Shown: positions 37,323 through 46,481 of the stretch, in pieces
How positions within the stretch are numbered: position 1 is the first letter of the stretch
Layout: the number at the start of each line of letters is the position of its first letter
DNA from: Parerythrobacter_A sp963799315
GTDB taxonomy: Bacteria; Pseudomonadota; Alphaproteobacteria; Sphingomonadales; Sphingomonadaceae
Reading direction: 5' to 3'
DNA: 64,000 nucleotides
Assembly: GCA_963799315.1 (NCBI GenBank)
Contig: CAWCWP010000002.1
Location: 682,001-746,000 of the forward strand
Translations under genes and position numbers: made by a program
Notes under the pieces: generated by a model
What the model saw: only the letters and a program-made list of their open reading frames with translations
Told to the model about the DNA's origin: nothing
Databases searched by the model: none

Positions 37323-39502
37323 GGTCTTTCCACCAACGCGGTGGCGTGTTCGACGATACCGGCAACGTCCGGCATGGTGGCGGCATAGGCCGGGCCGGTC
37401 GGGATGAAGCTGTCCTCCGCACAATAGCGCGCACAGGGCAGTGCAGTGCGTTCGGCCAGCAGCGTCATCAGCCCTTCCGCAATGCCGCCAGAACGGCGCG
37501 TTTCGTCAACGACCAGCACCGTACTTGCGCCACCAAGCGCGCCCACCAGCGCATCGGCGGGCAAGGGCGCCAGCCAGTGCAGGTCGATGACGCGCGCGCC
37601 AATGCCGGCAGCGCCGAGAATGCGCTGCGCCTGCAAGGCCATCGGCACGCCATTGCCGAAAGTCACGATGGCAAGGTCGGCCCCGTCGCCATGCGTTGTA
37701 ACCTCGCCGGAACCGATACGCTCGACATGCGGCGGATAGGCGCTGAGCCAGCCGTCGTCGCCCGCCTCGTGCAAATCGCGTCGGCCATACAGCGCGATGG
37801 GTTCGAGGAAGACGACCACCCGCTGTTCCTCGCGCGCCAGCCGCACGCATTCGCGCAGCAGCCGCGCCGCATCCGCGCCATTCGAAGGGCAGCATACGAT
37901 GACACCGGGCACATCGCGCAAGGCGGCCAGGCTGTTATCGTTGTGGAAATGGCCGCCGAACCCGCGCTGGTATCCCAGCCCGGCAATCCGCACGACCATC
38001 GGGTTGGTGTATTGCCCGTCCGAGAAGAACGGCAGCGTCGCCGCTTCGCCGCGTATCTGATCCTCGGCATTGTGGTAATAGGCGAGAAACTGGATTTCTG
38101 GGACGGGCAGGATGCCATTATGCGCGCAGCCGATGGCGGTGCCGAGGATGGACTGTTCGTCCAGCAGGCTGTCGATGACACGCGCCCGCCCGAACCGCTT
38201 GGCCAGCTTTTGCGTGACGCCATAGACGCCGCCTTTCGCGCCGATGTCCTCGCCCATCAGTGCGATTTCGCGGTGTTCCAGCATCAGGTCGGTCAGCGCC
38301 CAGTTGATGCAACGGCTCATGATTTGCGGCTGTGCGTGCTGCTTCCAGTCGGTGCCGAAAGCGGCTTCGCGTTGCGCGTCGGTAGGCGGCGCGGCGCCTG
38401 CATGCGCGCGCCTTGGCGGGATGATGGACGCCATCACCTGCTGTGCCGTTTCTAGGCGGGGCAGGGCGCGCATATCGGCGCGGATACGTTCCACCCGCGC
38501 CAGCGTGTCGCGGTAGATCGCCAGCACTTGCGGCAGGTTGAGCGCGCCGCTGTCGCGCAGCTGGCGGGCAAGGTGCAGCAGGGGATCGTCTGCCTCCTCC
38601 GCTTCTACTTCGGCGCGGGTGCGATAGGCGGTCTGCACATCGGGCCCTGCGTGGCCATATAGCCGCACCGTCTCGATATGCAGGAAGGCCGGCTTGCGCG
38701 TCGTCCGGACATGCGCGGCGGCGGCACGGGCTGTTTCCAGTGTCGCCGCAAAATCGCGCCCGTCGCACGCGAAATAGCCGAGTTCTGGGCGGTTGGCATA
38801 GCTTGCCGCGATCCAGCCTCCGGGTGTCTTGGTGGAAATGCCGATGCCGTTATCCTCGCATACCCATAGCACCGGCATCGGCACTTTGGAAAACGCGGTC
38901 CAGCAACTGGCATTGATGGCGCCCAGCGCGGTGGAATGGTTGGCGGATGCGTCGCCGAAGCTGGCCATCACGATCCCGTCACGCGGAAGGGTGCGGTGTT
39001 CGGGCTGCACCCTGTTGGCAAGGCCGATGGAATAGGCTGCACCCATCGCCTTGGGCAGATGGCTGGCGATGGTGCTGGTCTGCGGCGGGATATTGAGCGC
39101 CTTCGATCCCAGCACCTTGTGCCGTCCGCCACTGATCGGGTCGGCAGTGGAACAGGCAAAGCTGGCGACCATGTCCCACGCAATGCTCTGGCCACCGAGC
39201 TGCGCCGCCCGCTCGATCTGAAACGCAGCATCGCGGTAATGCAGAAACGCCATGTCGGTCGGGCGCAACGCCGCGGCGACGGCGGCCATCGCCTCGTGGC
39301 CGGACGAACCGATGGTGTAATACCCCTCGCCCGCCGCCTGCATCGCGCGCGCCACGATATCGAGCGCGCGGGTCAGGCAGGCTGAGCGATATAGCCGGAC
39401 CAGCGTGCTGTGATCGACGCTGTCTGGCGCGGGTCCATGCGGCAAGTCACCCGCAGCGACGCGCCGCAGGAAGTTTTCGTGAACGATGCCCGCGCGATCC
39501 AT
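37319..39502 (-). CDS. fused alpha-beta E1 component of a 2-oxo-acid dehydrogenase
   Basis: 727 residues, intact. The alpha half binds thiamine diphosphate through MASFGDASANHST and WVCEDNGIGIST. The beta half starts near residue 400 (SRCINWALTDLMLEHREIAL MGEDIGAKGGVYGVTQ) and includes RVIDSLLDEQSILGTAIGCA and the transketolase C-terminal GIGARVIDLHWLAPLPADAL. Fused E1 proteins decarboxylate branched-chain or related 2-oxo acids; no E2 or E3 is nearby. The start MDRAGIV at 39502 is chosen as the Met closest to the conserved region. First gene of an operon with the acyltransferase. Confidence 0.9.
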   Translation of the reverse strand: MDRAGIVHENFLRRVAAGDLPHGPAPDSVDHSTLVRLYRSACLTRALDIVARAMQAAGEGYYTIGSSGHEAMAAVAAALRPTDMAFLHYRDAAFQIERAAQLGGQSIAWDMVASFACSTADPISGGRHKVLGSKALNIPPQTSTIASHLPKAMGAAYSIGLANRVQPEHRTLPRDGIVMASFGDASANHSTALGAINASCWTAFSKVPMPVLWVCEDNGIGISTKTPGGWIAASYANRPELGYFACDGRDFAATLETARAAAAHVRTTRKPAFLHIETVRLYGHAGPDVQTAYRTRAEVEAEEADDPLLHLARQLRDSGALNLPQVLAIYRDTLARVERIRADMRALPRLETAQQVMASIIPPRRAHAGAAPPTDAQREAAFGTDWKQHAQPQIMSRCINWALTDLMLEHREIALMGEDIGAKGGVYGVTQKLAKRFGRARVIDSLLDEQSILGTAIGCAHNGILPVPEIQFLAYYHNAEDQIRGEAATLPFFSDGQYTNPMVVRIAGLGYQRGFGGHFHNDNSLAALRDVPGVIVCCPSNGADAARLLRECVRLAREEQRVVVFLEPIALYGRRDLHEAGDDGWLSAYPPHVERIGSGEVTTHGDGADLAIVTFGNGVPMALQAQRILGAAGIGARVIDLHWLAPLPADALVGALGGASTVLVVDETRRSGGIAEGLMTLLAERTALPCARYCAEDSFIPTGPAYAATMPDVAGIVEHATALVERP

Positions 39503-39699
39503 TGTCGATGCGATAGGCGGGCGTGACGCTGCGCGAAACCCCGCATGCGATGCTACCGTTTTGACAGCATTGATTCCACGCAACACCAATTTGATTTTAC
39601 TGCATTAAGCGCAGCGAAAATTGCTGGTGGCGGCGTGTGTTCCGTGGTCTAGCCCGGAGAGCAGGCGGGTCACGGAACCGGCAGCCAACGGGGGTAACG
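39503..39699. promoter_or_regulatory. divergent promoter region between the E1 operon and the Crp/Fnr gene
   Basis: 197 bases with an AT-rich centre (about 39550-39620) unlike the flanking genes. It contains TTGAT and related half-sites (39567, 39591) but no complete TTGAT-N4-ATCAA box. Its position fits control of the E1 operon by the adjacent regulator; that is inference. Confidence 0.35.
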
Positions 39700-40461
39700 A
39701 TGACGGAGCAGGCAGACTATCCGTTGACGCACAGGTTCCTGCAGGGGCGGCTGAGGCACGCCTTGTCGCGCGAAGAAAAAGCCATTGTCGAAAACCTGAC
39801 CGATGAAATCAGGATCGTCGAGGGCGACGAGATACTCGTCAATCGCGGCGATCTGGTGCATTACAGCACGATGCTGATCGAAGGCTATATGCTGCGCACA
39901 ATCCATGAGAAAGGCGATCGTGCCATCGTCGGTTTCCAGGTGCCCGGCGACTTCGTCGATCTCCATGCATTCGCTCTCAAACGGCTGGACCATGACCTGA
40001 TGGTCATCGGCGGCGCGAAGATCGGCCTGGTGCCGCATGAGACCATCGAACGTCTGCATGGCGAGCAGCCGCATCTGGTGCGCCTGTTCTGGTTTTCCAC
40101 CCTGCTGGACGCTGCCATCGGTCGCGAATGGATACTGAAAAGTGGACAGCTACGCGCCGCCGGACGCGTGGCGCATTTGATCGCGGAAATCTGGTATCGC
40201 CTGCGCATGGTCGGGCTGGGCGGGGATGGCGGCTTCCAGACACCGCTGACACAAGTACATCTGGCTGAAATCTGTGGTATTTCGACGGTGCATATCAGCC
40301 GCACGCTGACCGACTTGCGCGATGGCGGCGTGGTCGATTTCCGGCGCGGGCGGATCACGATCCTCGACGCCGAAAAGCTGAAGGCGATGGGCAGGTTCGA
40401 CCCGATATACCTGTATGGGGAAGGCGGTCTGGCCGTCGGTGACGAGCTGACCGAGAGCTGA
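39700..40461 (+). CDS. Crp/Fnr-family transcription regulator
   Basis: 253 residues. Cyclic-nucleotide-binding-like beta roll (IVEGDEILVNRGDLVHYSTM, then RAIVGFQVPGDFVDLHAFAL), a dimer helix, and a C-terminal winged helix (LTQVHLAEICGISTVHISRT LTDLRDGG). No Cys cluster as in Fnr and no clear cAMP-binding Arg-Ser pair. It stands between the divergent E1 operon and the convergent DUF1989 gene (4-base gap), so it could serve either. Confidence 0.88.
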   Translation: MTEQADYPLTHRFLQGRLRHALSREEKAIVENLTDEIRIVEGDEILVNRGDLVHYSTMLIEGYMLRTIHEKGDRAIVGFQVPGDFVDLHAFALKRLDHDLMVIGGAKIGLVPHETIERLHGEQPHLVRLFWFSTLLDAAIGREWILKSGQLRAAGRVAHLIAEIWYRLRMVGLGGDGGFQTPLTQVHLAEICGISTVHISRTLTDLRDGGVVDFRRGRITILDAEKLKAMGRFDPIYLYGEGGLAVGDELTES

Positions 40462-40465
40462 GTCC

Positions 40466-41083
40466 CTAGGCCGAGGTTTTCTGCGCCACCTTGGCAGGCG
40501 CGATCGCATAGTCGATCGGTTTGAATTCGCCACCGTTGGAGGCATAGGCCGAACAGGCCGTAAGGCCGATGACAAGGTTCATCTTCGCCTCGAATACGAT
40601 ACGGTCGCCGGGCTTGCCGGTCGGCGGCAATACTTCCAGCCTGCCGGTTTCGCCATCTACGGGCACGTTCATGAAAACATTGAAGGCCACCGGGATCGCG
40701 TCCGGTTCGACGCCGTAGGGTTCCAGTGCGGCGGCAAGATTGCCGAAGCAGCCGCGATGGACGGGATGTTCCGGGTAAAAATGGCGAAACGTCGCTTCGC
40801 TGCACGGCGTCAGCAGGAAATCGTGGCAGCCTACGGTGTCTTCCACGATATGCAGCATCGGGTTCGACCGGTTGGACCACAGCGTGTTGCCGGTGGTGAG
40901 CGCGATGGTCTCTTCGTAATCGAACGTGCGCCCGTTGGAGACCACCTCGCGGATGTCCTGCGCATTATAGGCAAGCAGATCGGCTACCTGCGTGCCGAGC
41001 GGGTCGGTCACGGTCAGGCGCTCGCCCGCGGCCAGTTCGAACGCGACACCGCTGCGCGGCGGTATACGGGTGGCGGTTGTCAT
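40466..41083 (-). CDS. DUF1989 (urea carboxylase-associated) family protein
   Basis: 205 residues, intact. Family blocks: RLTVTDPLGTQVADLLAYNA, FDYEETIALTTGNTLWSNRS NPML, DTVGCHDFLLTPCSEATF and VPVAFNVFMNVPVDGETGRL. Conserved His/Cys (VGCHD, LTPCSE) suggest a metal site. Known DUF1989 pairs form carboxyguanidine deiminase in guanidine breakdown; others lie near urea amidolyase. Here there is a single DUF1989 gene, coupled by ATGA to the upstream YqcI/YcgG gene. A role in a guanidine- or amidine-type reaction is inference. Confidence 0.85.
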   Translation of the reverse strand: MTTATRIPPRSGVAFELAAGERLTVTDPLGTQVADLLAYNAQDIREVVSNGRTFDYEETIALTTGNTLWSNRSNPMLHIVEDTVGCHDFLLTPCSEATFRHFYPEHPVHRGCFGNLAAALEPYGVEPDAIPVAFNVFMNVPVDGETGRLEVLPPTGKPGDRIVFEAKMNLVIGLTACSAYASNGGEFKPIDYAIAPAKVAQKTSA

Positions 41084-41794
41084 TGCGTGTCGGTTCCGTT
41101 GTCGCGGCGGCTGGCGAAAGGCGCGCGCCATTCGTCGTCGACTTGCCGCCCGCTATACTGGCGCGCCTCGCTGGTTTCGCCGTGGATCGCAAGCATAGGG
41201 TTGATATTGCCCGCCAGTTGGAGGTCGCGGTTCAGGATGGCCTCGCGCATCCGGGCGTAGCGGTTCTGTTCGCGCAGACGCACGAACTGGTCGTGCAGGT
41301 TGAAGACCATGACGGGACGGCGGAACCGGCGGGCGGGGCGCGAGGCTTGCGCGTGCATGCCCACCACGAAGTACGCTTCACCGCCGAAACTGAGGCCGAA
41401 ATGGGGGTCTTCCGGGTCCGAACTGACCGCTTGGTCATAAGGCTGTTCGAGCCATTCGTCCTTGTCTGTCAGGGACTGGATACGGATCCACATCGCGGTT
41501 TCGAATTCGGCTTCGGTGCCATTGAACGGTTCGCGGAATATGAAGGCGAGCGAACGAAAGCCTTCTGGATTGGCGGCGTAATCCTTCGACCATGCCAGCA
41601 ATTCCCGGTACATGACGAGGTCGTCCCAGCTGCTTGCGATATCCCGGCAAGGCACAATGTTAAGTGAACCGTTCGCCAGCGCTGATTTCGCGCCGACACA
41701 GGGAAAGGCGCGTGCGTCGACATGCGCGGCGAAATCGACGGACAGGTCCGGTGCCGGTATTCCGGTCGTTTTTACGTGCGTGCGGGCATGCCAT
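41080..41794 (-). CDS. YqcI/YcgG-family protein (heme-dependent N-oxygenase-like), N-terminus frameshifted
   Basis: Readable from about 41735: FPCVGAKSALANGSLNIVPC, then SWDDLVMYRELLAWSKDYA, FRSLAFIFREPFNGTEAEFE, PHFGLSFGGEAYFVVGMHAQ, ASRPARRFRRPVMVFNLHDQ and INPMLAIHGETSEARQYSGR. These are the blocks of the YqcI/YcgG family, which includes the guanitoxin N-hydroxylase GntA acting on a guanidino amino acid. No start codon is in frame with the first residues. ATG 41794 fits only with an indel, so the 5' end is uncertain. It is first in an operon with DUF1989. Confidence 0.8.
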
Positions 41795-41837
41795 GCAATG
41801 TCAGATTAGGGTCATCTGTATGCGAAATCAGGCATAG

Positions 41838-41856
41838 CTTTGCTATTTTGGCAAAG
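41838..41856. promoter_or_regulatory. possible operator upstream of the YqcI/YcgG operon
   Basis: CTTTGC and GCAAAG form perfect 6-base arms around 7 bases, in an AT-rich stretch about 45-60 bases upstream of the likely start of the YqcI/YcgG gene. The recognising protein is unknown; the nearby Crp/Fnr protein is one possibility. Confidence 0.3.
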
Positions 41857-41864
41857 GTTATGGC

Positions 41865-41889
41865 GTTACGCGGGTGTTACACCGGTAAC
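41865..41889 (-). terminator. possible hairpin at the end of the RND operon
   Basis: Nested inverted repeats (GTTAC...GTAAC around GGTGTTACACC) include the RND stop codon. There is no T tract, so a terminator role is uncertain; it might instead be a protein site. Confidence 0.25.
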
Positions 41890-44800
41890 GGCGCATTTTC
41901 GGTAATGTGCGTATCGGCAGGTCGTTCGCGCCCGAACCAGCGGCGGAACCGGTCGCCTGCGCGCAATTGCAAGATGCACAGCGCCGGGATGAGCAGTTGC
42001 AGCAGGATCGTGCCGAACAGCACGCCAAAGCCAAGGCTGGCGCTCATCGGGATCAGGAATTGGGCTTGCAGGCTGGTTTCGAATGTAATCGGCGCAACGC
42101 CGAGGAATGTCGTGACGGCGGTCAGCATGATCGGGCGGAAGCGCGATTTTGCCGCGCCGACGATGGCTTCGACGCGGTCCATGCCCGTCGCCAGGTTCTC
42201 GTTCACGAAATCGATCAGCACCAGCGATCCGTTGATGACGACGCCCGACAGCGCGATGATGCCGAACATCGACAGGATACCGACCGGAATGCCCAGCAGC
42301 AGGTGCCCCAGCAGCGCGCCGATGATGCCGAACGGGATGGCGGCCATGATGATAAGCGGTTGCCAGTAAGATTTGAACGGGATCGCCAACAGCGCATAGA
42401 TCGCAATCAGCGCCAGCGCGAATGCTACGCCAAGGTCGCCGAAGCTCTCCTGCTGTTCTTCCTGCTCGCCACCGAATTCGGCGACCAGCGCGGGATAGTC
42501 GCTCCGCAATTCCGGCAGGATACCCGCTTCCAAAACAGTGGCGACATCGTTCCCGGTGACTGTTTCATCCTCCACATCGGCAGTGATGGTGGTGACACGA
42601 CGGCCTTCGTCCCGGCGGACGACGCTGGGCGCTTCGCTGAACGACACTTCGGCTAGTGTCCCGACCGGCACCTGGCCGCCATTGCCCGGCAATCCGGCCC
42701 CCGGCACCCGGACGCGGTAGTTCTCGATATCGGCGATGGAGTTACGCTCGCTTTCGGGCAGGCGGACATAGACGCGCACATCCTCGCGCCCGCGCTGCAC
42801 GCGCACCGCTTCGGCGCCGAAGAACGCGGCGCGCACCTGCGCCGCAAGATCCTGCACCGTGATGCCGAGCGTGCGTGCGGCAGGTTTCAGGCGCAATTCG
42901 ATTTCCTGCAAACCGGCATCGGCGTCGCTCTCGACATCGAACACGCCGTCGATATCCGACAGGCTGCGCAGCAACCGTTCGCCCGCAATGGCCAGCACCG
43001 CTTCGTCCGGGTGGCTCAGTCGCACCGCGACGGGTGCGCCGAACGACACGAGCGAAGAGGTAATCGACAAGGACCGCGCCGCCGGGACATCGCCCAGCTC
43101 CTCGCGCCAGGCTTCCTCGAATTGCAGCGCGGAAATGTCGCGCTCGCCCGCCGATAGCAGGTTGTAATTGATGGTGGCCAGATTGGCGGACAGGGTCTGG
43201 CTGATGCCCTCTGGCCCGCCGCGAACGGCGGACGCGCCGATGGTGGTGTAGGTCGCATCGACCGGATCGCGCCCGCCTTCCAGCTCGGTCATGCGTACCC
43301 GCACCCGCTCGGCTGCAGCTTCGATTTCGGCCACCGTAGCCTCGGTGACATTGATCGTCGCGCCAGCGGGCATTTCGAGCTGCGCGTTAATCGAATTGCC
43401 TTCTATCTGCGGGAAGAACGCGACTTTCAGGATACCGGCGGGGACCATCGCGACGAAGACGATGAGCAGCGCGATGCCGCTTGCCAGCATGAGGTACGGC
43501 ATCCGCACGGCAAAGCGCAGTGCACGGTCCAGCGGCCCCTGAACGAACGCCTGAAACCGTCTGTCCACAGCGCGCTGGATGCGTTCGAAGAAGAGCGTGA
43601 CACGGTTCTTCGCAGCCTCGCCTGCGGCGGGCAGGTGGCTGAGGTGATAGGGCAGGATCAGCATCGCCTCGATGACGGACAGCAGCAGCACCGCGACCAC
43701 CACCTTGGGAATATCCGACAGGATCGCGCCGATACCGCCGCCGACCGCGAACAGGGGCGAGAACGCCGCCACCGTCGTCAGTACCGCAAAGATCACCGGT
43801 TTTACCACGCGCTGCGTACCCGCAATCGCCGCACCCAGACCACTGCGTCCGCTTTCGCGTTCGGCATAGATATTCTCGCCCACGACCACCGCGTCGTCCA
43901 CCACCAGTCCCAGAGCGAGGATGAAGCCGAACAGCGAGAACATGTTGATGCTGGACCCGAACAGGTCGAGCATGAAGATTGCGCCGATAAACGTCACGCC
44001 GATGCCGACGGCGGTCCAGAATGCCAGCCGCACATCGAGGAACAGCGTAAGCGCCACCAGCACCAGGATCAGACCGAAAATCGCATTGTCGATCAGCAGG
44101 CCCAGCCGGTCGTTGAGAAGTTGCGAGGTGTCGTTCCAGACTTCGTAGGAAATGCCGGGTGGCGAATTTGGGCCGAACTCTTCCGCGAGGTGGGTTTTCA
44201 CGGCGTCGGCAATGTCCAGCACGCGCTCGTCGCTGGTGCGGAAGACCTCGACGAACGCGACTGGCTTGCCGTTGAACCGCGCGACAAGGTCGCTGTCCTC
44301 GAACCCGTCCGAAATAGTCGCGACATCGCGCAGCCGCAGGATACGGCCATCGGCTGTCGTGCGCAGCGCAATCTCCCCGAAATCGCGCGCATCGTAGTTG
44401 CGCCCCACCGTGCGGATGCGCACTTCGCGGGTGGCGGTGTCGATGGTGCCGGCAGGGGTATCCAAACTGTCCGCGCCGACCGCGCGCTGGATATCGGTGA
44501 GCGACAGGCCGAGCGACTGGAGCTGATCCTGATCCACCTCGATGCTGATTTCGTAATCGCGCACCGTGCTGGTATCGACGAAGCTGACATCGGGCAGCCC
44601 CGACAGCGCATCTTCGAGTTCATACGCCGTTTCTTTCAATGTACGTTCGGGAACATCACCATAGATCGCAACGCGCAGCACGCTTTGCCGCGTCGTGACT
44701 TCGCGCACATTGGGTTCTTCGGCATCGTCGGGCAGCGTCTGGATCTGGTCGATCGCGGCCTTCACCTCGTCCAGGGCGCGCGCCATGTCGGCACCCAGTT

Positions 44801-45155
44801 CGAGTTGCACCAGCACGGTGCCGACAGACTCGGACGCGGTCGCGGTGATGTCCTGCACCCCCTCGACGCTCTCGACCGCCTGCTCCACCTTCTGGATAAC
44901 CGATTGTTCGATTTCTTCGGGTGTCGCGCCCGGATAGACGACGCTGACGCTGACCGTATCGAGGCTGGCCTCGGCGAATACTTCCTGCACGATGTTCTGG
45001 AAACTGATGACGCCCAGCACCAGCATGGCGACCATCAGCAGGTTCGCGGCGACGCCGTTGCGCGCCATATAGGCCACCACGCCGCGCCGGTCGCGGGCGC
45101 GCGTCGGCTGGTTGGCGGGTGGGGTGTAGCCCGTCGGTGCCTCGTCCACCGCCAT
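41877..45155 (-). CDS. RND efflux transporter, HAE1-like permease
   Basis: 1092 residues, intact. Twelve membrane segments and two large periplasmic loops. Family features: NGVAANLLMVAMLVLGVISF, SVVYPGATPEEIEQSVIQKV, DEVKAAIDQIQTLPDDAEEP, the fourth-helix acidic pair region ALGLVVDDAVVVGENIYAER, and FLGVAPITFETSLQAQFLIP near the end. HAE1-like pumps of this subtype export hydrophobic or lipid-like compounds using the proton gradient. It follows the adaptor gene by three bases and is the last gene of the operon. Confidence 0.93.
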   Translation of the reverse strand: MAVDEAPTGYTPPANQPTRARDRRGVVAYMARNGVAANLLMVAMLVLGVISFQNIVQEVFAEASLDTVSVSVVYPGATPEEIEQSVIQKVEQAVESVEGVQDITATASESVGTVLVQLELGADMARALDEVKAAIDQIQTLPDDAEEPNVREVTTRQSVLRVAIYGDVPERTLKETAYELEDALSGLPDVSFVDTSTVRDYEISIEVDQDQLQSLGLSLTDIQRAVGADSLDTPAGTIDTATREVRIRTVGRNYDARDFGEIALRTTADGRILRLRDVATISDGFEDSDLVARFNGKPVAFVEVFRTSDERVLDIADAVKTHLAEEFGPNSPPGISYEVWNDTSQLLNDRLGLLIDNAIFGLILVLVALTLFLDVRLAFWTAVGIGVTFIGAIFMLDLFGSSINMFSLFGFILALGLVVDDAVVVGENIYAERESGRSGLGAAIAGTQRVVKPVIFAVLTTVAAFSPLFAVGGGIGAILSDIPKVVVAVLLLSVIEAMLILPYHLSHLPAAGEAAKNRVTLFFERIQRAVDRRFQAFVQGPLDRALRFAVRMPYLMLASGIALLIVFVAMVPAGILKVAFFPQIEGNSINAQLEMPAGATINVTEATVAEIEAAAERVRVRMTELEGGRDPVDATYTTIGASAVRGGPEGISQTLSANLATINYNLLSAGERDISALQFEEAWREELGDVPAARSLSITSSLVSFGAPVAVRLSHPDEAVLAIAGERLLRSLSDIDGVFDVESDADAGLQEIELRLKPAARTLGITVQDLAAQVRAAFFGAEAVRVQRGREDVRVYVRLPESERNSIADIENYRVRVPGAGLPGNGGQVPVGTLAEVSFSEAPSVVRRDEGRRVTTITADVEDETVTGNDVATVLEAGILPELRSDYPALVAEFGGEQEEQQESFGDLGVAFALALIAIYALLAIPFKSYWQPLIIMAAIPFGIIGALLGHLLLGIPVGILSMFGIIALSGVVINGSLVLIDFVNENLATGMDRVEAIVGAAKSRFRPIMLTAVTTFLGVAPITFETSLQAQFLIPMSASLGFGVLFGTILLQLLIPALCILQLRAGDRFRRWFGRERPADTHITENAPLPV

Positions 45156-45158
45156 CGC

Positions 45159-46481
45159 CTAGCGCGTAGCCCTTGAGGCGGCCGGACGCTCGACGCGCAC
45201 GGCCATGCCGTTCACCGGTGCGCGCAGGGTGCTGGTGACGAGGCGGACCGCACCGGTCAGGCGCGGGATCGTGACATAGGCGGTATCGTCGGTGCGCTGC
45301 ACGATGCGGGCTGGCACGATGGCGAGCTTGCCCTTGCGGACCAGCCAAAGGGTATCGTCCGAGCGCAAATGCTCCACCGGCACGGCGAGATAGGTGCCGA
45401 TGCTGGCCCCGGTGATCTGCGCCTGCACAAAGCTGCCGAGTAGCAAAGGCAGCGCGCGGCCCGCCTGGTTGCTGGACTCCCCGTCGCTGGATGCCCCGTC
45501 GGTTTCCTGGACACGTCGCCCGCCACGTTGCGGATCGGGCACCCGAAGGAACACGTCGATCAGGCGGGTCTGGTCGTCGCGCGCCGCATCGGCCCGCGCC
45601 ACAAAGGCACTCCATTCGAAGCGGTCATCGCCGAAATCGAGCGAGACGCTGGCCGGAATGCGACCGCCTCCGCCACTCAGCAGGCCCGGCACCAGCGCGG
45701 CCTGCGCTTCGGTCAGGCCGACGCGCACGTCGTAGCCATTGCGCGAAACCAGTTCGCCCAGCGCCTGCCCAGGTTGCACAACTGCGCCGATGGCGGCGGT
45801 TTCGGCTGCGACCGAGGCGGCGAATGGCGCACGGATCGTGGTGCGGCCCAGCGCCAGCTCGGCATCCGCCAGATTGGCCTGCGCGCGTTGCAGGGCGGCA
45901 CGGGCGCTGCGCAACTGCGGTTCGCGTGTGGCCAGCCCGCCATTGCGCGGCGTCGAAGCAGTGGCGGCGCGACGCGTGCGTTGCAGGTCGGCAGGCGGCA
46001 GAATACGGCTGGCGTAATCGTCGCTGTCGATGCTGGCGGCGAAGCTGTCCTGCGTCCGGTCGTCGAACCGGTCGAGTTCGGTGCGCGCGATGCGAACCTC
46101 TTCCTCGGCTTGCAACACGGCAACACGCTGCGCCGCCACGTCAGCTTGCGCACCGCGGACGCGATTGGTGTAATCCGCTGTCTCCAGGCGCACCAGAACC
46201 GCGCCCGAACCCACGCTGCCGCCTTCGACGAATGCGGGGTTCACATAGGAAATGCGGCCCGAAACCTGCGCAGCGATGCTGACCGTTTCGCGTGCCTCCA
46301 CCGCGCCGGACGCGGACACCACCAGCGGCCCCGATGCGAGCGGCAGAACCTGCGTTTCCACCAGCGGTGCGGTCTGCACGCGCGTTTCCTGTTCGGGTTT
46401 GGGGCGCAGTACCCACATAATCGCGGCAATAGCGATTGCGCCGCCCAGCACCGCCAGCACCAGTTTCAGCTGCTTACTCAT
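45159..46481 (-). CDS. RND efflux periplasmic adaptor (membrane fusion protein)
   Basis: 440 residues. One N-terminal helix (KLVLAVLGGAIAIAAIMWVL), lipoyl-like half-motifs (VSIAAQVSGRISYVNPAFVE and RTTIRAPFAASVAAETAAIG), and a coiled-coil hairpin between them (VAAQRVAVLQAEEEVRIART, ARAALQRAQANLADAELALG). A beta-barrel domain follows. The start MSKQLKLV at 46481 overlaps the stop of the outer-membrane gene by eight bases. The insert RGGRRVQETDGASSDGESSN near residue 330 is hydrophilic and unusual. Confidence 0.92.
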   Translation of the reverse strand: MSKQLKLVLAVLGGAIAIAAIMWVLRPKPEQETRVQTAPLVETQVLPLASGPLVVSASGAVEARETVSIAAQVSGRISYVNPAFVEGGSVGSGAVLVRLETADYTNRVRGAQADVAAQRVAVLQAEEEVRIARTELDRFDDRTQDSFAASIDSDDYASRILPPADLQRTRRAATASTPRNGGLATREPQLRSARAALQRAQANLADAELALGRTTIRAPFAASVAAETAAIGAVVQPGQALGELVSRNGYDVRVGLTEAQAALVPGLLSGGGGRIPASVSLDFGDDRFEWSAFVARADAARDDQTRLIDVFLRVPDPQRGGRRVQETDGASSDGESSNQAGRALPLLLGSFVQAQITGASIGTYLAVPVEHLRSDDTLWLVRKGKLAIVPARIVQRTDDTAYVTIPRLTGAVRLVTSTLRAPVNGMAVRVERPAASRATR

